64,000 nt of DNA from NCBI GenBank assembly GCA_002215675.1, contig NGFH01000005.1, forward strand, positions 62,001 through 126,000. The letters run 5' to 3'. The position numbers and the translations under genes were made by a program. The notes under the pieces were generated by a model. It was not told where the DNA came from. It was given only the letters and a program-made list of their open reading frames with translations, and searched no databases. Shown here piece by piece: positions 7,284 through 15,386 of the stretch. Numbering within the stretch: position 1 is the stretch's first letter; every line of letters starts with the position of its first letter. This stretch comes from Bacteroidetes bacterium 2013_40CM_41_45 (GTDB lineage Bacteria; Bacteroidota; Bacteroidia; AKYH767-A; 2013-40CM-41-45).

Positions 7284-7360
7284 AAAAATCTGGCACCAAT
7301 AAAAGCTTAAAAAAAATGCGCCTTCCGGTGTAATAAAATAGTTACTAAAAAATAAAATTC

Positions 7361-7795
7361 ATGTCAGAAATAATTTACAAAAAAACGCAGGTGCTAAAAG
7401 CTCCTATAGAAAAAGTTTTTAAAACTATAACCGAAATTGAAAATTTTCCGAAGTGGAACCCTACAACTCCTGTTACCAGGAAAATCAGCAGTGGAGAACC
7501 AAGGCAAGGGAGCGAGTTTGAGATGAAGGTGCGTGGTTTCGGAATGGTGAAACAAACTCTTGACGAATTTGAACAAAACAAGCAAGTAATGATTGTGCCG
7601 CACATTAAAATGCTCGGTGGCGGGCACCGTTTCATTTTCAAAAAGCTTGGCGAGAATGAAACCCGGGTTAACCACGAAATGATAATGATTCCCAAAGGAA
7701 TCTTCAAATTATTTTCTCCGATGATGAAAAAAATGGGAGAAAAAAATGTGAACGCATTAGCGGACTGCCTGGAAAAATATTTAGAAAAAAAGTGA
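7361..7795 (+). CDS. SRPBCC-family (START-like) protein
   Basis: The 144 residues follow the SRPBCC fold pattern. There is an N-terminal strand 'YKKTQVLKAPIEKVFKTITE', then 'IENFPKWNP' (the W-x-P helix-loop common to polyketide cyclase/AHSA1-like members), a series of strands around a hydrophobic cavity, and a long C-terminal helix (about 118-144). Members bind lipids or small hydrophobic ligands; the ligand cannot be told from sequence. The length is normal and there is no signal peptide. Confidence 0.8.
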   Translation: MSEIIYKKTQVLKAPIEKVFKTITEIENFPKWNPTTPVTRKISSGEPRQGSEFEMKVRGFGMVKQTLDEFEQNKQVMIVPHIKMLGGGHRFIFKKLGENETRVNHEMIMIPKGIFKLFSPMMKKMGEKNVNALADCLEKYLEKK

Positions 7796-7853
7796 CTATA
7801 CAATACACACTGACATTGGATTAAATAAATACGTTAATGCACAGTTATTTCTA

Positions 7854-9344
7854 TCACTTACCCTCTCTGAAAAATATTTTTCTCACATAAGCCGTAGCTA
7901 CAGGTTTAAGCTCTGGGGCTATCTTTATAAAGTAAATGGCTCCGCTATATAATGAAAGTATAATCGCAGAGCGGAGTACAATATCAGCAAGCGGGGAAAT
8001 CATTGTAGGAATAAAATAAACTGCAAGTCCCGTTAGAGCTATCACTAAAAGAACTTTCAGAGTCTTCACGTCAAACGGCTGAAGTGAAAAATTTTTCCTG
8101 ATAAAGAAGAATTTCAGTGCATTGAATGCAAATGATGAAATGGCAGTCGCCAGTGCAGCGCCATTCATCCCCAGCACAGGTATCAAAAACAGGTTAAGAA
8201 GCAGTGCTGAGGAGAATAAAACCAGCAGCATATAAAATCCGTAAATCCATTTTGCGGAATTGTAAAGAATAGAATCGTTGACACCCGTAGCAAGATTAAA
8301 CAGCGAGCTGATGCTGATGATGAAAATCACCGTGGTTCCCGTGCTGTAATCATGAGGCAAAAGTTTCATGAGCGATGTAGTGTTGAGGTTAATGCCGAGA
8401 AACAGCAACCCGCCAATCATAAATAAATAACGGGACGACTTTGTATAGATTTCTTTAATCTCTTCCAGGTTATTTTTTGCCCAGGCGTCAGCGATTTTTG
8501 CATAGGTGATTCTATCAAGAGCAGAGAGCGGTGCATCAATAAGCGCAGGAATAAAAACTGCAACAGAATAAATGCCCACAAAATGCAGTGGAAGAAATTT
8601 ACCTAGCATAACTACATCGAGGTATTTGAGCCCCAGCGCCGATACTGCTGCCAGCGACATGAGCAAACCAAAACGGAGCATAGTAAACACCTCTCCCCTG
8701 CTGAACTTTTCCATATCCATACGCAGACTCGGGCTGTCAATCAATAATACATACAAGAGCATTAGCACAAACTGCAGCACATAAATCATCACAAAAAGAA
8801 AAACAAATTGGTCGAGCGTAACTACCTTTATAAAATAGAGCGACACCGCTACGATGGAAAAAATCCTTATCAGGATATCGTTAATGAAAGACGGTACTGT
8901 GGTTCGGAACAATGTAGAAGAATACGTGGTAAGTACCTGCGAAAAACTCAGGCACAATATCATGGGGAAAACGTAATTAAAATAGTCGGTGAAAAGCTTT
9001 GAGTTAACGATGTAAATTCCGATGATAAAATTTTTAATAATAAGAAGTATCCCCGATACCAGCAGGAATCCTATAGCCGGGAATAAAAGCATGAAGCCGA
9101 AATAGCCGGAATGTTTTTTCGAAGGGTCTTTATAATAAGGGAAATATTTGAGCGTGATGTTCTGAATTCCCAGCGGAAGAAAAGAAGAAATCAGGGCGGA
9201 GAAAGAAAATAATACGCGTGTAAGCCCGAGTTCTTCGGGTGTCAGAAACCGCGGCTGAATAATAATGAGGTTAATGAAGCCAATAATAATCCCCGAATAC
9301 GTGATTACCGCATTACGTATTCCCTGCCGCTGAATGATACCCAT
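7854..9344 (-). CDS. Polysaccharide flippase (Wzx-like, MOP superfamily)
   Basis: This 496-residue protein has about 12-14 hydrophobic helices spread through the sequence and starts 'MGIIQRQGIRNAVITYSGI', typical of oligosaccharide flippases of Bacteroidota. Such proteins move lipid-linked glycan units across the inner membrane for assembly of O-antigen or capsule. It lies at the left end of a region rich in sugar-modifying genes, although it is transcribed in the opposite direction. Stop and start are clear and the length is normal. The substrate is unknown. Confidence 0.85.
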   Translation of the reverse strand: MGIIQRQGIRNAVITYSGIIIGFINLIIIQPRFLTPEELGLTRVLFSFSALISSFLPLGIQNITLKYFPYYKDPSKKHSGYFGFMLLFPAIGFLLVSGILLIIKNFIIGIYIVNSKLFTDYFNYVFPMILCLSFSQVLTTYSSTLFRTTVPSFINDILIRIFSIVAVSLYFIKVVTLDQFVFLFVMIYVLQFVLMLLYVLLIDSPSLRMDMEKFSRGEVFTMLRFGLLMSLAAVSALGLKYLDVVMLGKFLPLHFVGIYSVAVFIPALIDAPLSALDRITYAKIADAWAKNNLEEIKEIYTKSSRYLFMIGGLLFLGINLNTTSLMKLLPHDYSTGTTVIFIISISSLFNLATGVNDSILYNSAKWIYGFYMLLVLFSSALLLNLFLIPVLGMNGAALATAISSFAFNALKFFFIRKNFSLQPFDVKTLKVLLVIALTGLAVYFIPTMISPLADIVLRSAIILSLYSGAIYFIKIAPELKPVATAYVRKIFFREGK

Positions 9345-9373
9345 TAATGCGAATTAAAAGTCAAAATTTAAAA

Positions 9374-9709
9374 TCAGTATTTGATTCCTAATCTGTCCAA
9401 TTCCTGTTTGCTAAGAGCCGGAAGAGTGTTGGTGTTCCTGAGTTTCTCCGAAACGTATTCTGCTGTTTTACGGGCATCCTGTTCAGACATAAATCCCACA
9501 GAGCCGCTTACTGCCGGAATGTGTGGTTGATGGATATACAGCTTGCCATCAACAAGTATATCGTAACCGAAACCGGAAAGGTTTGAGCTGGGAATGGTAT
9601 CGTTCCTGAAAATTCTGGTTTCAATCTTTCTTTGCGGATTACCTGGTTCACTACTGCACGATAGAATAAAGCAAATAAAAATCGTGAGAATAATATGTAA
9701 ATTTTTCAT
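9374..9709 (-). CDS. DUF4907-like lipoprotein
   Basis: Starting at the internal ATG (9709), 112 residues remain. MKNLHIILTIFICFILSCSS is a lipoprotein signal with the cleavage Cys in 'LSCSS', followed by a small domain with 'GFGYDILVDGKLYIHQPHIP' and 'GFMSEQDARKTAEYV'. That order matches the DUF4907 family. The upstream extension to 9784 is rejected because the lipoprotein signal would be internal. The family is often found beside kelch-repeat epimerase-like proteins; a kelch protein is 1.5 kb away but not adjacent. The function is unknown, and the mature protein would sit in a membrane, facing the periplasm. Confidence 0.8.
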   Translation of the reverse strand: MKNLHIILTIFICFILSCSSEPGNPQRKIETRIFRNDTIPSSNLSGFGYDILVDGKLYIHQPHIPAVSGSVGFMSEQDARKTAEYVSEKLRNTNTLPALSKQELDRLGIKY

Positions 9710-9770
9710 CACTGCCGCTTTATGATTTTTAGAACACCGTGCCCAGCGTCCCAGACTCGAAGAGAACAAA

Positions 9771-9797
9771 AATGCAGAAAACATTTTTAAACATTAT
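9771..9797 (+). repeat. 27-bp direct repeat, copy 1
   Basis: An exact 27-base copy (starts agagaacaaaaatgcag, ends acatttt) of the sequence at 11151-11177 in the same orientation. The two copies bracket the methyltransferase gene at 9916-10995. Confidence 0.8.
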
Positions 9798-9915
9798 AAC
9801 GAAATAGCAAAGGTTTTCAACATCGTAATATGAGAATCTTTACCTTTAAAAACAAAGCTGTAGTTCTTCTTAGAATAAAAATTAAATTTACCCTGGTCAT
9901 TTATGTATTAATAAT

Positions 9916-10995
9916 ATGCATTTAAAATTCATTAATTTTTTCTGTGATCCTTTTACCAAAGAACCGCTAGAGTTTTTTGCTTTTGAATTGAAGAATGAAA
10001 ATATAATCTCCGGGGTGTTTGTTAATGCTGTATCAGGAAAGGCCTATCCGTTATTCCAGGGAGTCCCTGTTTTTTTATCAGGGTCGTTCACCAAAAATTT
10101 TCTGGATACATTTAAGAATAATATTGAAATAGTAAAAAAAGAAATTAAAAATCTGATAATTGAAAGTAGCTTCGAAAATAAATCCTGGAGTTTCAACCTG
10201 GAGTGGGAAGCGCATAGCGAAAGAGATATGAATACCACGTGGGGCATGACTCAGCAGAGCAGGTTTGAGCAATTTCTTTATGAAACACAGTCAACGGCTT
10301 CAGAACTGCCCGGAAAAGTTTTGCTCGATGCGGGATGCGGCAACGGTTTGCTTACCGAATATTTTGCAAACCAGGGTTTGCTGGCCATTGGAATAGATTT
10401 TTCAACTAGTGTATTCGATGCAGAAAGGAGACGCGCTTCAGATAATTGTTGCTTTCTTCAAGGAGATCTAATGTTTCCACCATTTAGGAGTGAAATTTTT
10501 GAAATCATTGTCTCCAACGGTGTTTTGCACCATACTCCGAATACAGAAACAACTTTTAAGAGTGTTGCAAAAACAGTAAAGCCACAGGGAAAATTGTATT
10601 TGTGGCTTTATTCGCGAAAAGGAAACCTCTTTTTGAGATTTAAACGGAGAGTTTTTGATTTCTTAAGAGTAATAATTTGCCGGATGCCTGATGGAATAAA
10701 AAAACTGTCGGTACATTGCATTACGTTTTTGCTTTACTATTCATATATGTTCCTCGGAAAAAGGTTGAATAAAAATAAATTGCTTATAGCTATTTATGAT
10801 TCAGTAACTCCAAGGTGGAGGTATTACCATACTCCTGAAGAAATCAGCCGGTGGTTTTTTGAAGCCGGTTTTAGTCCGCTTTCTCTCACTCACTGGGATA
10901 CGAAATTGGGATTTGGCGCACTGGGCATTAAAACTCCGTTAAAGAAAACTCCAGGCGAGCATTTTACAGCAGACCAAGAACCTTCAGGCTTATAG
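9916..10995 (+). CDS. SAM-dependent methyltransferase with Trm112-like N-terminus
   Basis: The 359 residues contain an N-terminal small domain like Trm112 (MHLKFINFFCDPFTKEPLEF; the metal-ligand pattern is incomplete, with one Cys), then a class I methyltransferase. Motif I is 'LLDAGCGNGLLTEYF' at about 137, the acidic motif II is 'AIGIDFS', and 'SNGVLHHTPN' follows at about 198. A hydrophobic segment near residue 245-270 may touch the membrane. Such two-domain enzymes occur in glycan and lipid gene clusters; the substrate is not known. It is flanked by 27-bp direct repeats and stands alone. Confidence 0.8.
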   Translation: MHLKFINFFCDPFTKEPLEFFAFELKNENIISGVFVNAVSGKAYPLFQGVPVFLSGSFTKNFLDTFKNNIEIVKKEIKNLIIESSFENKSWSFNLEWEAHSERDMNTTWGMTQQSRFEQFLYETQSTASELPGKVLLDAGCGNGLLTEYFANQGLLAIGIDFSTSVFDAERRRASDNCCFLQGDLMFPPFRSEIFEIIVSNGVLHHTPNTETTFKSVAKTVKPQGKLYLWLYSRKGNLFLRFKRRVFDFLRVIICRMPDGIKKLSVHCITFLLYYSYMFLGKRLNKNKLLIAIYDSVTPRWRYYHTPEEISRWFFEAGFSPLSLTHWDTKLGFGALGIKTPLKKTPGEHFTADQEPSGL

Positions 10996-11150
10996 TTGCC
11001 CGGCCTTTTTATTTTGATGCCTTAATATTGACCACGCTTTCACAAAAAGTTTTTGAACGATTTTTTCATCGAAGCCATGTTATAGTTTTTAGTATGCTTG
11101 TGTCTCAAGTCTCTGTAGGTTATTTTTTTACTACTGAGGCGCGAGGGGGC

Positions 11151-11177
11151 AGAGAACAAAAATGCAGAAAACATTTT
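11151..11177 (+). repeat. 27-bp direct repeat, copy 2
   Basis: Second exact copy of the 27-mer at 9771-9797. It lies 70 bases before the kelch protein gene and just upstream of that gene's promoter. Confidence 0.8.
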
Positions 11178-11196
11178 ACACCTGATGCGAAAAACA

Positions 11197-11227
11197 TTTG
11201 CAGGAGACAATAATTTTTATAGTTTTG
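11197..11227 (+). promoter_or_regulatory. Bacteroidota-type promoter of kelch protein gene
   Basis: TTTG (11197-11200) and TAGTTTTG (11220-11227) match the -33 and -7 boxes of the phylum (TTTG, 19 bases, TAnnTTTG). The start codon is 19 bases further on. Confidence 0.6.
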
Positions 11228-11246
11228 TTGAACCGGACCTGACGTT

Positions 11247-12482
11247 ATGAAAAAAATTCTACTTCTTCTTGCGGCTATTTTTTGCGCTGCTATAACAAAT
11301 GCTCAGACGTATGCATGGACACAGAAGGCGAATTTTGGCGGAGGAGCCCGGTACGAGCCCGTTGGATTTTCGATTGGTTTAAGAGGCTATGCAGGACTCG
11401 GAGTTACCTGGACCGGCTCTGCAATCGATTATAATCACCAGGATTGGTGGGAATATGATCCCGGAACAAATGTTTGGACACAAAAAGCGAATTTTATTGG
11501 CGCAGGAAGAAATGGCGCTTGCAGTTTTGTAATAGGTGCGGATGGTTATGTTGGAACGGGCTGGACTCCCTCACAGACATCAACTTTTTATAAATATAAT
11601 TCCTTAACAAATACGTGGTCGCAAATTGCAACTTTCATTGGTGCACCCAGGTATGATGCAGCCGCGTTTGCAATTGGAAACAAAGGATATGTAGGGTTGG
11701 GGTTTTCTCCTTATTTTAATGACTTCTATGAATACGACCCTACCTCAAATTCGTGGACACAAAAAGCGAATTTTCCAGGAGGCGCTCGTCAAACTTCTTC
11801 ACAGTTTGTTATTAATGGAACAGGTTATGTAGGAACTGGGGATACACAATTCTCATGGTATTATGATGACTTATGGGCTTATGATCCTGTTTCAGACACA
11901 TGGTCTCAGAAAGCAAATTTTCCCGGAGGTGGCAGAGGTGCTACAGAATCTTTTGTTTTTAACAATAAAGGTTTCATAGGTACAGGAACCGATGAGGTTA
12001 CGGTCTTTAAAAACTTTTGGGAATATGATGCAACCACAGATAACTGGTCCCCTATCCCTGATCTAGTGGGAATTGAGCGATGGCATGCTTTTTCATTTGC
12101 TATCAATCATGGCAAAGGCAGCCCATTCGACGGAGGATATATTGGTGGTGGCTCAAGTACTCTTTTTCCTAATCCAACTCTTCTTGCAGACTTCTGGTGC
12201 TATTGCCCTACAACGGGAATTGATGAAAAAAATTCTGCTAATAATATTTCCATTTATCCTAATCCCGCGAACGATTTTATTTTTATAAGTGGCATAACAG
12301 GCAGAGAAAGTTATATCAGCATTTATGATATGACAGCAAAAATTATTTTGAAAGCGAAAATTAATTCCGGAGATTTTAAAATCAATCTCGCGCAGTTGGC
12401 TGAAGGAAGTTATGTATATGAAATTACATCCGGGACAAAAAAAATGAAAGCCGGTAAATTAATTATCAGCGGTAAAGAATAG
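11247..12482 (+). CDS. Kelch-repeat beta-propeller protein, T9SS type A cargo
   Basis: The 411 residues begin with a Sec signal (MKKILLLLAAIFCAAITNAQ). They are followed by about six kelch-like blades, each with a 'YDPxTNxWTQKANFxGGxR' core and a 'GYVGTG' strand (residues 22-310). A type A C-terminal sorting domain (about 325-411, 'ISIYPNPANDFIFISG') ends with a basic Lys-rich strand. The protein should be exported across the outer membrane by T9SS and attached to the cell surface or released. A ligand is not evident. It has its own promoter and a terminator after it. Confidence 0.9.
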   Translation: MKKILLLLAAIFCAAITNAQTYAWTQKANFGGGARYEPVGFSIGLRGYAGLGVTWTGSAIDYNHQDWWEYDPGTNVWTQKANFIGAGRNGACSFVIGADGYVGTGWTPSQTSTFYKYNSLTNTWSQIATFIGAPRYDAAAFAIGNKGYVGLGFSPYFNDFYEYDPTSNSWTQKANFPGGARQTSSQFVINGTGYVGTGDTQFSWYYDDLWAYDPVSDTWSQKANFPGGGRGATESFVFNNKGFIGTGTDEVTVFKNFWEYDATTDNWSPIPDLVGIERWHAFSFAINHGKGSPFDGGYIGGGSSTLFPNPTLLADFWCYCPTTGIDEKNSANNISIYPNPANDFIFISGITGRESYISIYDMTAKIILKAKINSGDFKINLAQLAEGSYVYEITSGTKKMKAGKLIISGKE

Positions 12483-12502
12483 TGATAATACTTGGGGGGA
12501 GA

Positions 12503-12533
12503 GGGATAGGTGTCTATTTATCCCCCTTTTTTA
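12503..12533 (+). terminator. Terminator after kelch protein gene
   Basis: GGGATA pairs with TATCCC, and neighbouring G and C bases extend the stem. A run of T follows from 12526. Confidence 0.65.
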
Positions 12534-12588
12534 TTTTTGGCCGGCTATGGTTTAAACAACCTCTCCAAACCTAGATGAAAGAAAAAAT

Positions 12589-12596
12589 TATCTTTG
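12589..12596 (+). promoter_or_regulatory. -7 box of the glycan gene run
   Basis: TATCTTTG matches the Bacteroidota -7 consensus TAnnTTTG, 24 bases before the ATG at 12621. No clear -33 box is seen. It would drive the run of genes from 12621 to about 17520. Confidence 0.5.
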
Positions 12597-12620
12597 GCAG
12601 CTTAAATTTAGTTGTCCCTT

Positions 12621-13529
12621 ATGAACGCTCTGGTAACCGGCGGACTGGGTTTTATTGGCTCGCATGTTGTTGATTTTTTGATAGCAAATTCTTTTGATGT
12701 AACTGTTATTGACAATCTATCGACAGGTACTAAAGCCAATAAAAATAGTCGTGCTGAATATATCTTCAAAAATGTTGAAGATGTAACACCGAATGAAATT
12801 GGTGATTTCGATTATGTATTTCATTTAGCTGCGTTACCGAGAATCCAGCCATCTTTTACTGCGCCCGAAGAACATGAATTTGCAAATGTGATTGCGACCA
12901 TACGATTGTTAGAACTTTTTAAAGAAAGTAAAAGACTGAAAAAGTTTGTTTATTCAGCATCCTCCGCCTGCTATGGTAATCCGGCAATTACGCCAACACC
13001 CGAAACAGAACAGATTGCACCGCTAAGTCCTTATGCCCTGCAGAAGTATGCAGCGGAACAATATTGCCTCATTCTAGGAGAAAGGAACCAGATTCCGGTT
13101 GTAACATTGCGCTACTTTAATGCTTACGGGCCCCGGTCATTTAATCCGAATAATAAATTCAATGCATATACATCTGTTATCGGAATTTTTCATCATCAAA
13201 AAATGAATGGTGAAAAGCTGACCATAACAGGTAATGGTTTGCAGGAAAGAGATTTTGTTCACGTTAAAGATATTGCTAATGCAAATTTTCTTGCCGCCAC
13301 TTCCGGCTTGTCAAACCGTATGTATAATGTTGGCTTCGGAAAGTGTTTTAGTATTCTTGACATAGCAAAAAAATTTAATCATCCGTACATTTTTATTCCT
13401 GAAAGGAAAGGAGAAGCGAAAATTACATTAGCTGATATCTCAAAAATAAAAACCGAATTGGGATGGATTCCTGAAATTAACCTGGAAGAGGGAATACAAT
13501 CTTATGCTGATTATGAAAAAGTGAATTAA
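12621..13529 (+). CDS. NAD-dependent sugar epimerase/dehydratase
   Basis: From the ATG at 12621 the protein has 302 residues. The frame also opens at a TTG nine bases earlier, but the ATG is better placed after the -7 box. It is a short-chain extended epimerase with an N-terminal NAD site 'VTGGLGFIGSHVVDFL', 'VIDNLSTG', the Ser of 'SASSACYG' and the catalytic 'YALQKYAAE' (Tyr-x3-Lys). A C-terminal substrate lobe follows ('GLQERDFVHVKDIANAN'). It resembles UDP-glucose 4-epimerase-type enzymes that make nucleotide-sugar precursors. The exact substrate cannot be read. It heads the glycan gene run. Confidence 0.88.
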   Translation: MNALVTGGLGFIGSHVVDFLIANSFDVTVIDNLSTGTKANKNSRAEYIFKNVEDVTPNEIGDFDYVFHLAALPRIQPSFTAPEEHEFANVIATIRLLELFKESKRLKKFVYSASSACYGNPAITPTPETEQIAPLSPYALQKYAAEQYCLILGERNQIPVVTLRYFNAYGPRSFNPNNKFNAYTSVIGIFHHQKMNGEKLTITGNGLQERDFVHVKDIANANFLAATSGLSNRMYNVGFGKCFSILDIAKKFNHPYIFIPERKGEAKITLADISKIKTELGWIPEINLEEGIQSYADYEKVN

Positions 13530-13549
13530 CAAACCTGAAACTTACGGTT

Positions 13550-14125
13550 ATGAAAAGAGTGAATATTGATGACATGGATTTTGCAATGGAAGATTTTTTA
13601 TATCATCTTACACGATATAAATATATTGCGCGGCTCATTCGAAAAAACTGGAATTTGCTTGAGGTTGGCTGCGGTACAGGATACGGTTCAAATTTTCTTG
13701 CCGACTATTGTGCTACGATTAACGCATGCGAGCTTGACAAACAGGTTTTAGATGCAGCAAAAACACGCTTTAAAAAAGCTAACCTCACTTATAGTTATGA
13801 GCCCGCAAATAACTCTTACGACTGCGTGGTTTGCCTCGAAGTAATTGAGCATATGTCAAAGGGAGAAGGCGATGAGCTTTTGAAATTTATATATGGTAAG
13901 ATGAAAAATAAAGGTGTGTCATTTATCTCAACTCCGCGCAAAATTGATAACCCTTCGGAGAACAGAAAAAAATATCACATTTACGAGTATACGTATGAGG
14001 ATTTAACAGCATCCCTGGAAAAAGTCTTTGATAATGTTCTTGTGCTGTCACAAACCGACGAGCTCATTGGTACGCAGAATAAAAATACCGCGTGGAACTA
14101 TTTTGCCATTTGCTTTAAAAGCTGA
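13550..14125 (+). CDS. Class I SAM-dependent methyltransferase
   Basis: The 191 residues carry motif I 'LLEVGCGTGYGSNFLAD' (about 38-54), the acidic 'NACELDK', motif IV 'YDCVVCLEVIEHM' and a C-terminal beta hairpin. The length fits a minimal class I methyltransferase. It lies between an epimerase and a glycosyltransferase, which suggests sugar methylation, but this is inference from context. Six bases separate it from the next start. Confidence 0.85.
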   Translation: MKRVNIDDMDFAMEDFLYHLTRYKYIARLIRKNWNLLEVGCGTGYGSNFLADYCATINACELDKQVLDAAKTRFKKANLTYSYEPANNSYDCVVCLEVIEHMSKGEGDELLKFIYGKMKNKGVSFISTPRKIDNPSENRKKYHIYEYTYEDLTASLEKVFDNVLVLSQTDELIGTQNKNTAWNYFAICFKS

Positions 14126-14131
14126 TTCACG

Positions 14132-15376
14132 TTGAGCTTTTTTAATAACAATCTTTATCGCTTAGTAAATTTTTTTAGAAAGTTAAATTTCTTTCTTAAT
14201 GAAAAATCATCAGAATTATTTGACCGTTTCCTGCTATTTATCGGACAGAAAGATTATACCCTTTATTCATTTCCTAACCAGGAGCAAACCATTGTGTTTA
14301 TTGGCTTGAGCTTAAATCATCGGGTTGTAAAAAATCTAAAGTATTTAAAACTAAATGGCAGATACAATCTTTTACTTTTAAAACATAGAAGCGACTCGTT
14401 TGATGATTTTGAAAGCAGTTTTTACCATTCAAAAATTATTTACAGAAATAAATTTCATTTAAAAAGGTTGTTGTTTTCTTCTAATAAGCTCAAATTAATT
14501 TACGCGTATGCTTCTAAACCCTCTTATGCAAAAGCTGCCATAGAAAGTGCCGGCTGCAGCACTATCTTCGACCCCTACGACTGCTGGGTTGTTTATTATG
14601 GAAAGAATCCGAAGCAGACTTGGATGAAAAAGGAAATTGTTGATGAAGAATATTGTTTCGCGAATGCGAGTGGTATATTGGCAAGAAACCTGGAAGTAAA
14701 AAAATCCATAGAGATCTTTAGCCTGGAAAAAAAAAGAAATATTTTATTCAGCGATTACTGCGATAATGATTATTTTATTAATCCAGGCAAGAAAGATAAT
14801 TCACAAATCAGCCTGGTGTATTCAGGAGGCATTTATGGCAGGCATATGCTCAAAAGCTCTCACGGGATTGAAAACTTTTTTGACTTTATAGATTCTATGC
14901 AGGAGCAGCAAATTGAATTGAATATCTATCCAAGCCCTCAAAGCAAGCCTGAAGTTTATTTTGATTACATCGAGGAATCAAAAAAGTCAAAGTATTTAAA
15001 AATGCATTCTACTGTTAAGCAAAAAGACCTGGCATTGGAGCTTTCAAAATATCATTTTGGAGTTTCACCCCATTTTAAAGAGGAATCTTCCAGCGTATCT
15101 AAAGATAAATTGGAGCGTGGAACAAGTCTGAAATTTTTTAACTTCCTCGAAGCAGGACTTCCCATTCTGATGTCCTCGGAAATGAAATATATGGCGTGGC
15201 TGGTTGAGCGTTATAAAATTGGAATTGTTTTTTCCAAGGCGGATATACCCGCGCTGTCCCGAATTATTAAATCAGCTGATTATGCTGAATTACAGAAAAA
15301 TGTAGTAGGAATCAGGGAAAAACTCTCCATGAAAAATAATATGCACCGCTTGATTAATTTTATCGAAAATTTGTAG
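14132..15376 (+). CDS. Glycosyltransferase (GT-B type)
   Basis: The 414-residue protein has GT-B features: a 'LVYSGGIYGRHMLKSSHGIE' region near the middle (nucleotide-sugar side), and 'LKFFNFLEAGLPILMSS' plus 'ERYKIGIVFS' near the end, as in family 1/4-like transferases. The start must be TTG at 14132, because the previous gene's TGA lies in the same frame three codons earlier and no ATG occurs in frame until late. It sits in the middle of the sugar gene run. Donor and acceptor are unknown. Confidence 0.75.
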   Translation: MSFFNNNLYRLVNFFRKLNFFLNEKSSELFDRFLLFIGQKDYTLYSFPNQEQTIVFIGLSLNHRVVKNLKYLKLNGRYNLLLLKHRSDSFDDFESSFYHSKIIYRNKFHLKRLLFSSNKLKLIYAYASKPSYAKAAIESAGCSTIFDPYDCWVVYYGKNPKQTWMKKEIVDEEYCFANASGILARNLEVKKSIEIFSLEKKRNILFSDYCDNDYFINPGKKDNSQISLVYSGGIYGRHMLKSSHGIENFFDFIDSMQEQQIELNIYPSPQSKPEVYFDYIEESKKSKYLKMHSTVKQKDLALELSKYHFGVSPHFKEESSSVSKDKLERGTSLKFFNFLEAGLPILMSSEMKYMAWLVERYKIGIVFSKADIPALSRIIKSADYAELQKNVVGIREKLSMKNNMHRLINFIENL

Positions 15377-15386
15377 CTGTCTTCTT

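Noticed and set aside
11028-11213. 61-codon frame between methyltransferase and kelch genes
   Set aside because: The composition looks random, it runs across a 27-bp repeat and the kelch promoter, and there is no known motif.
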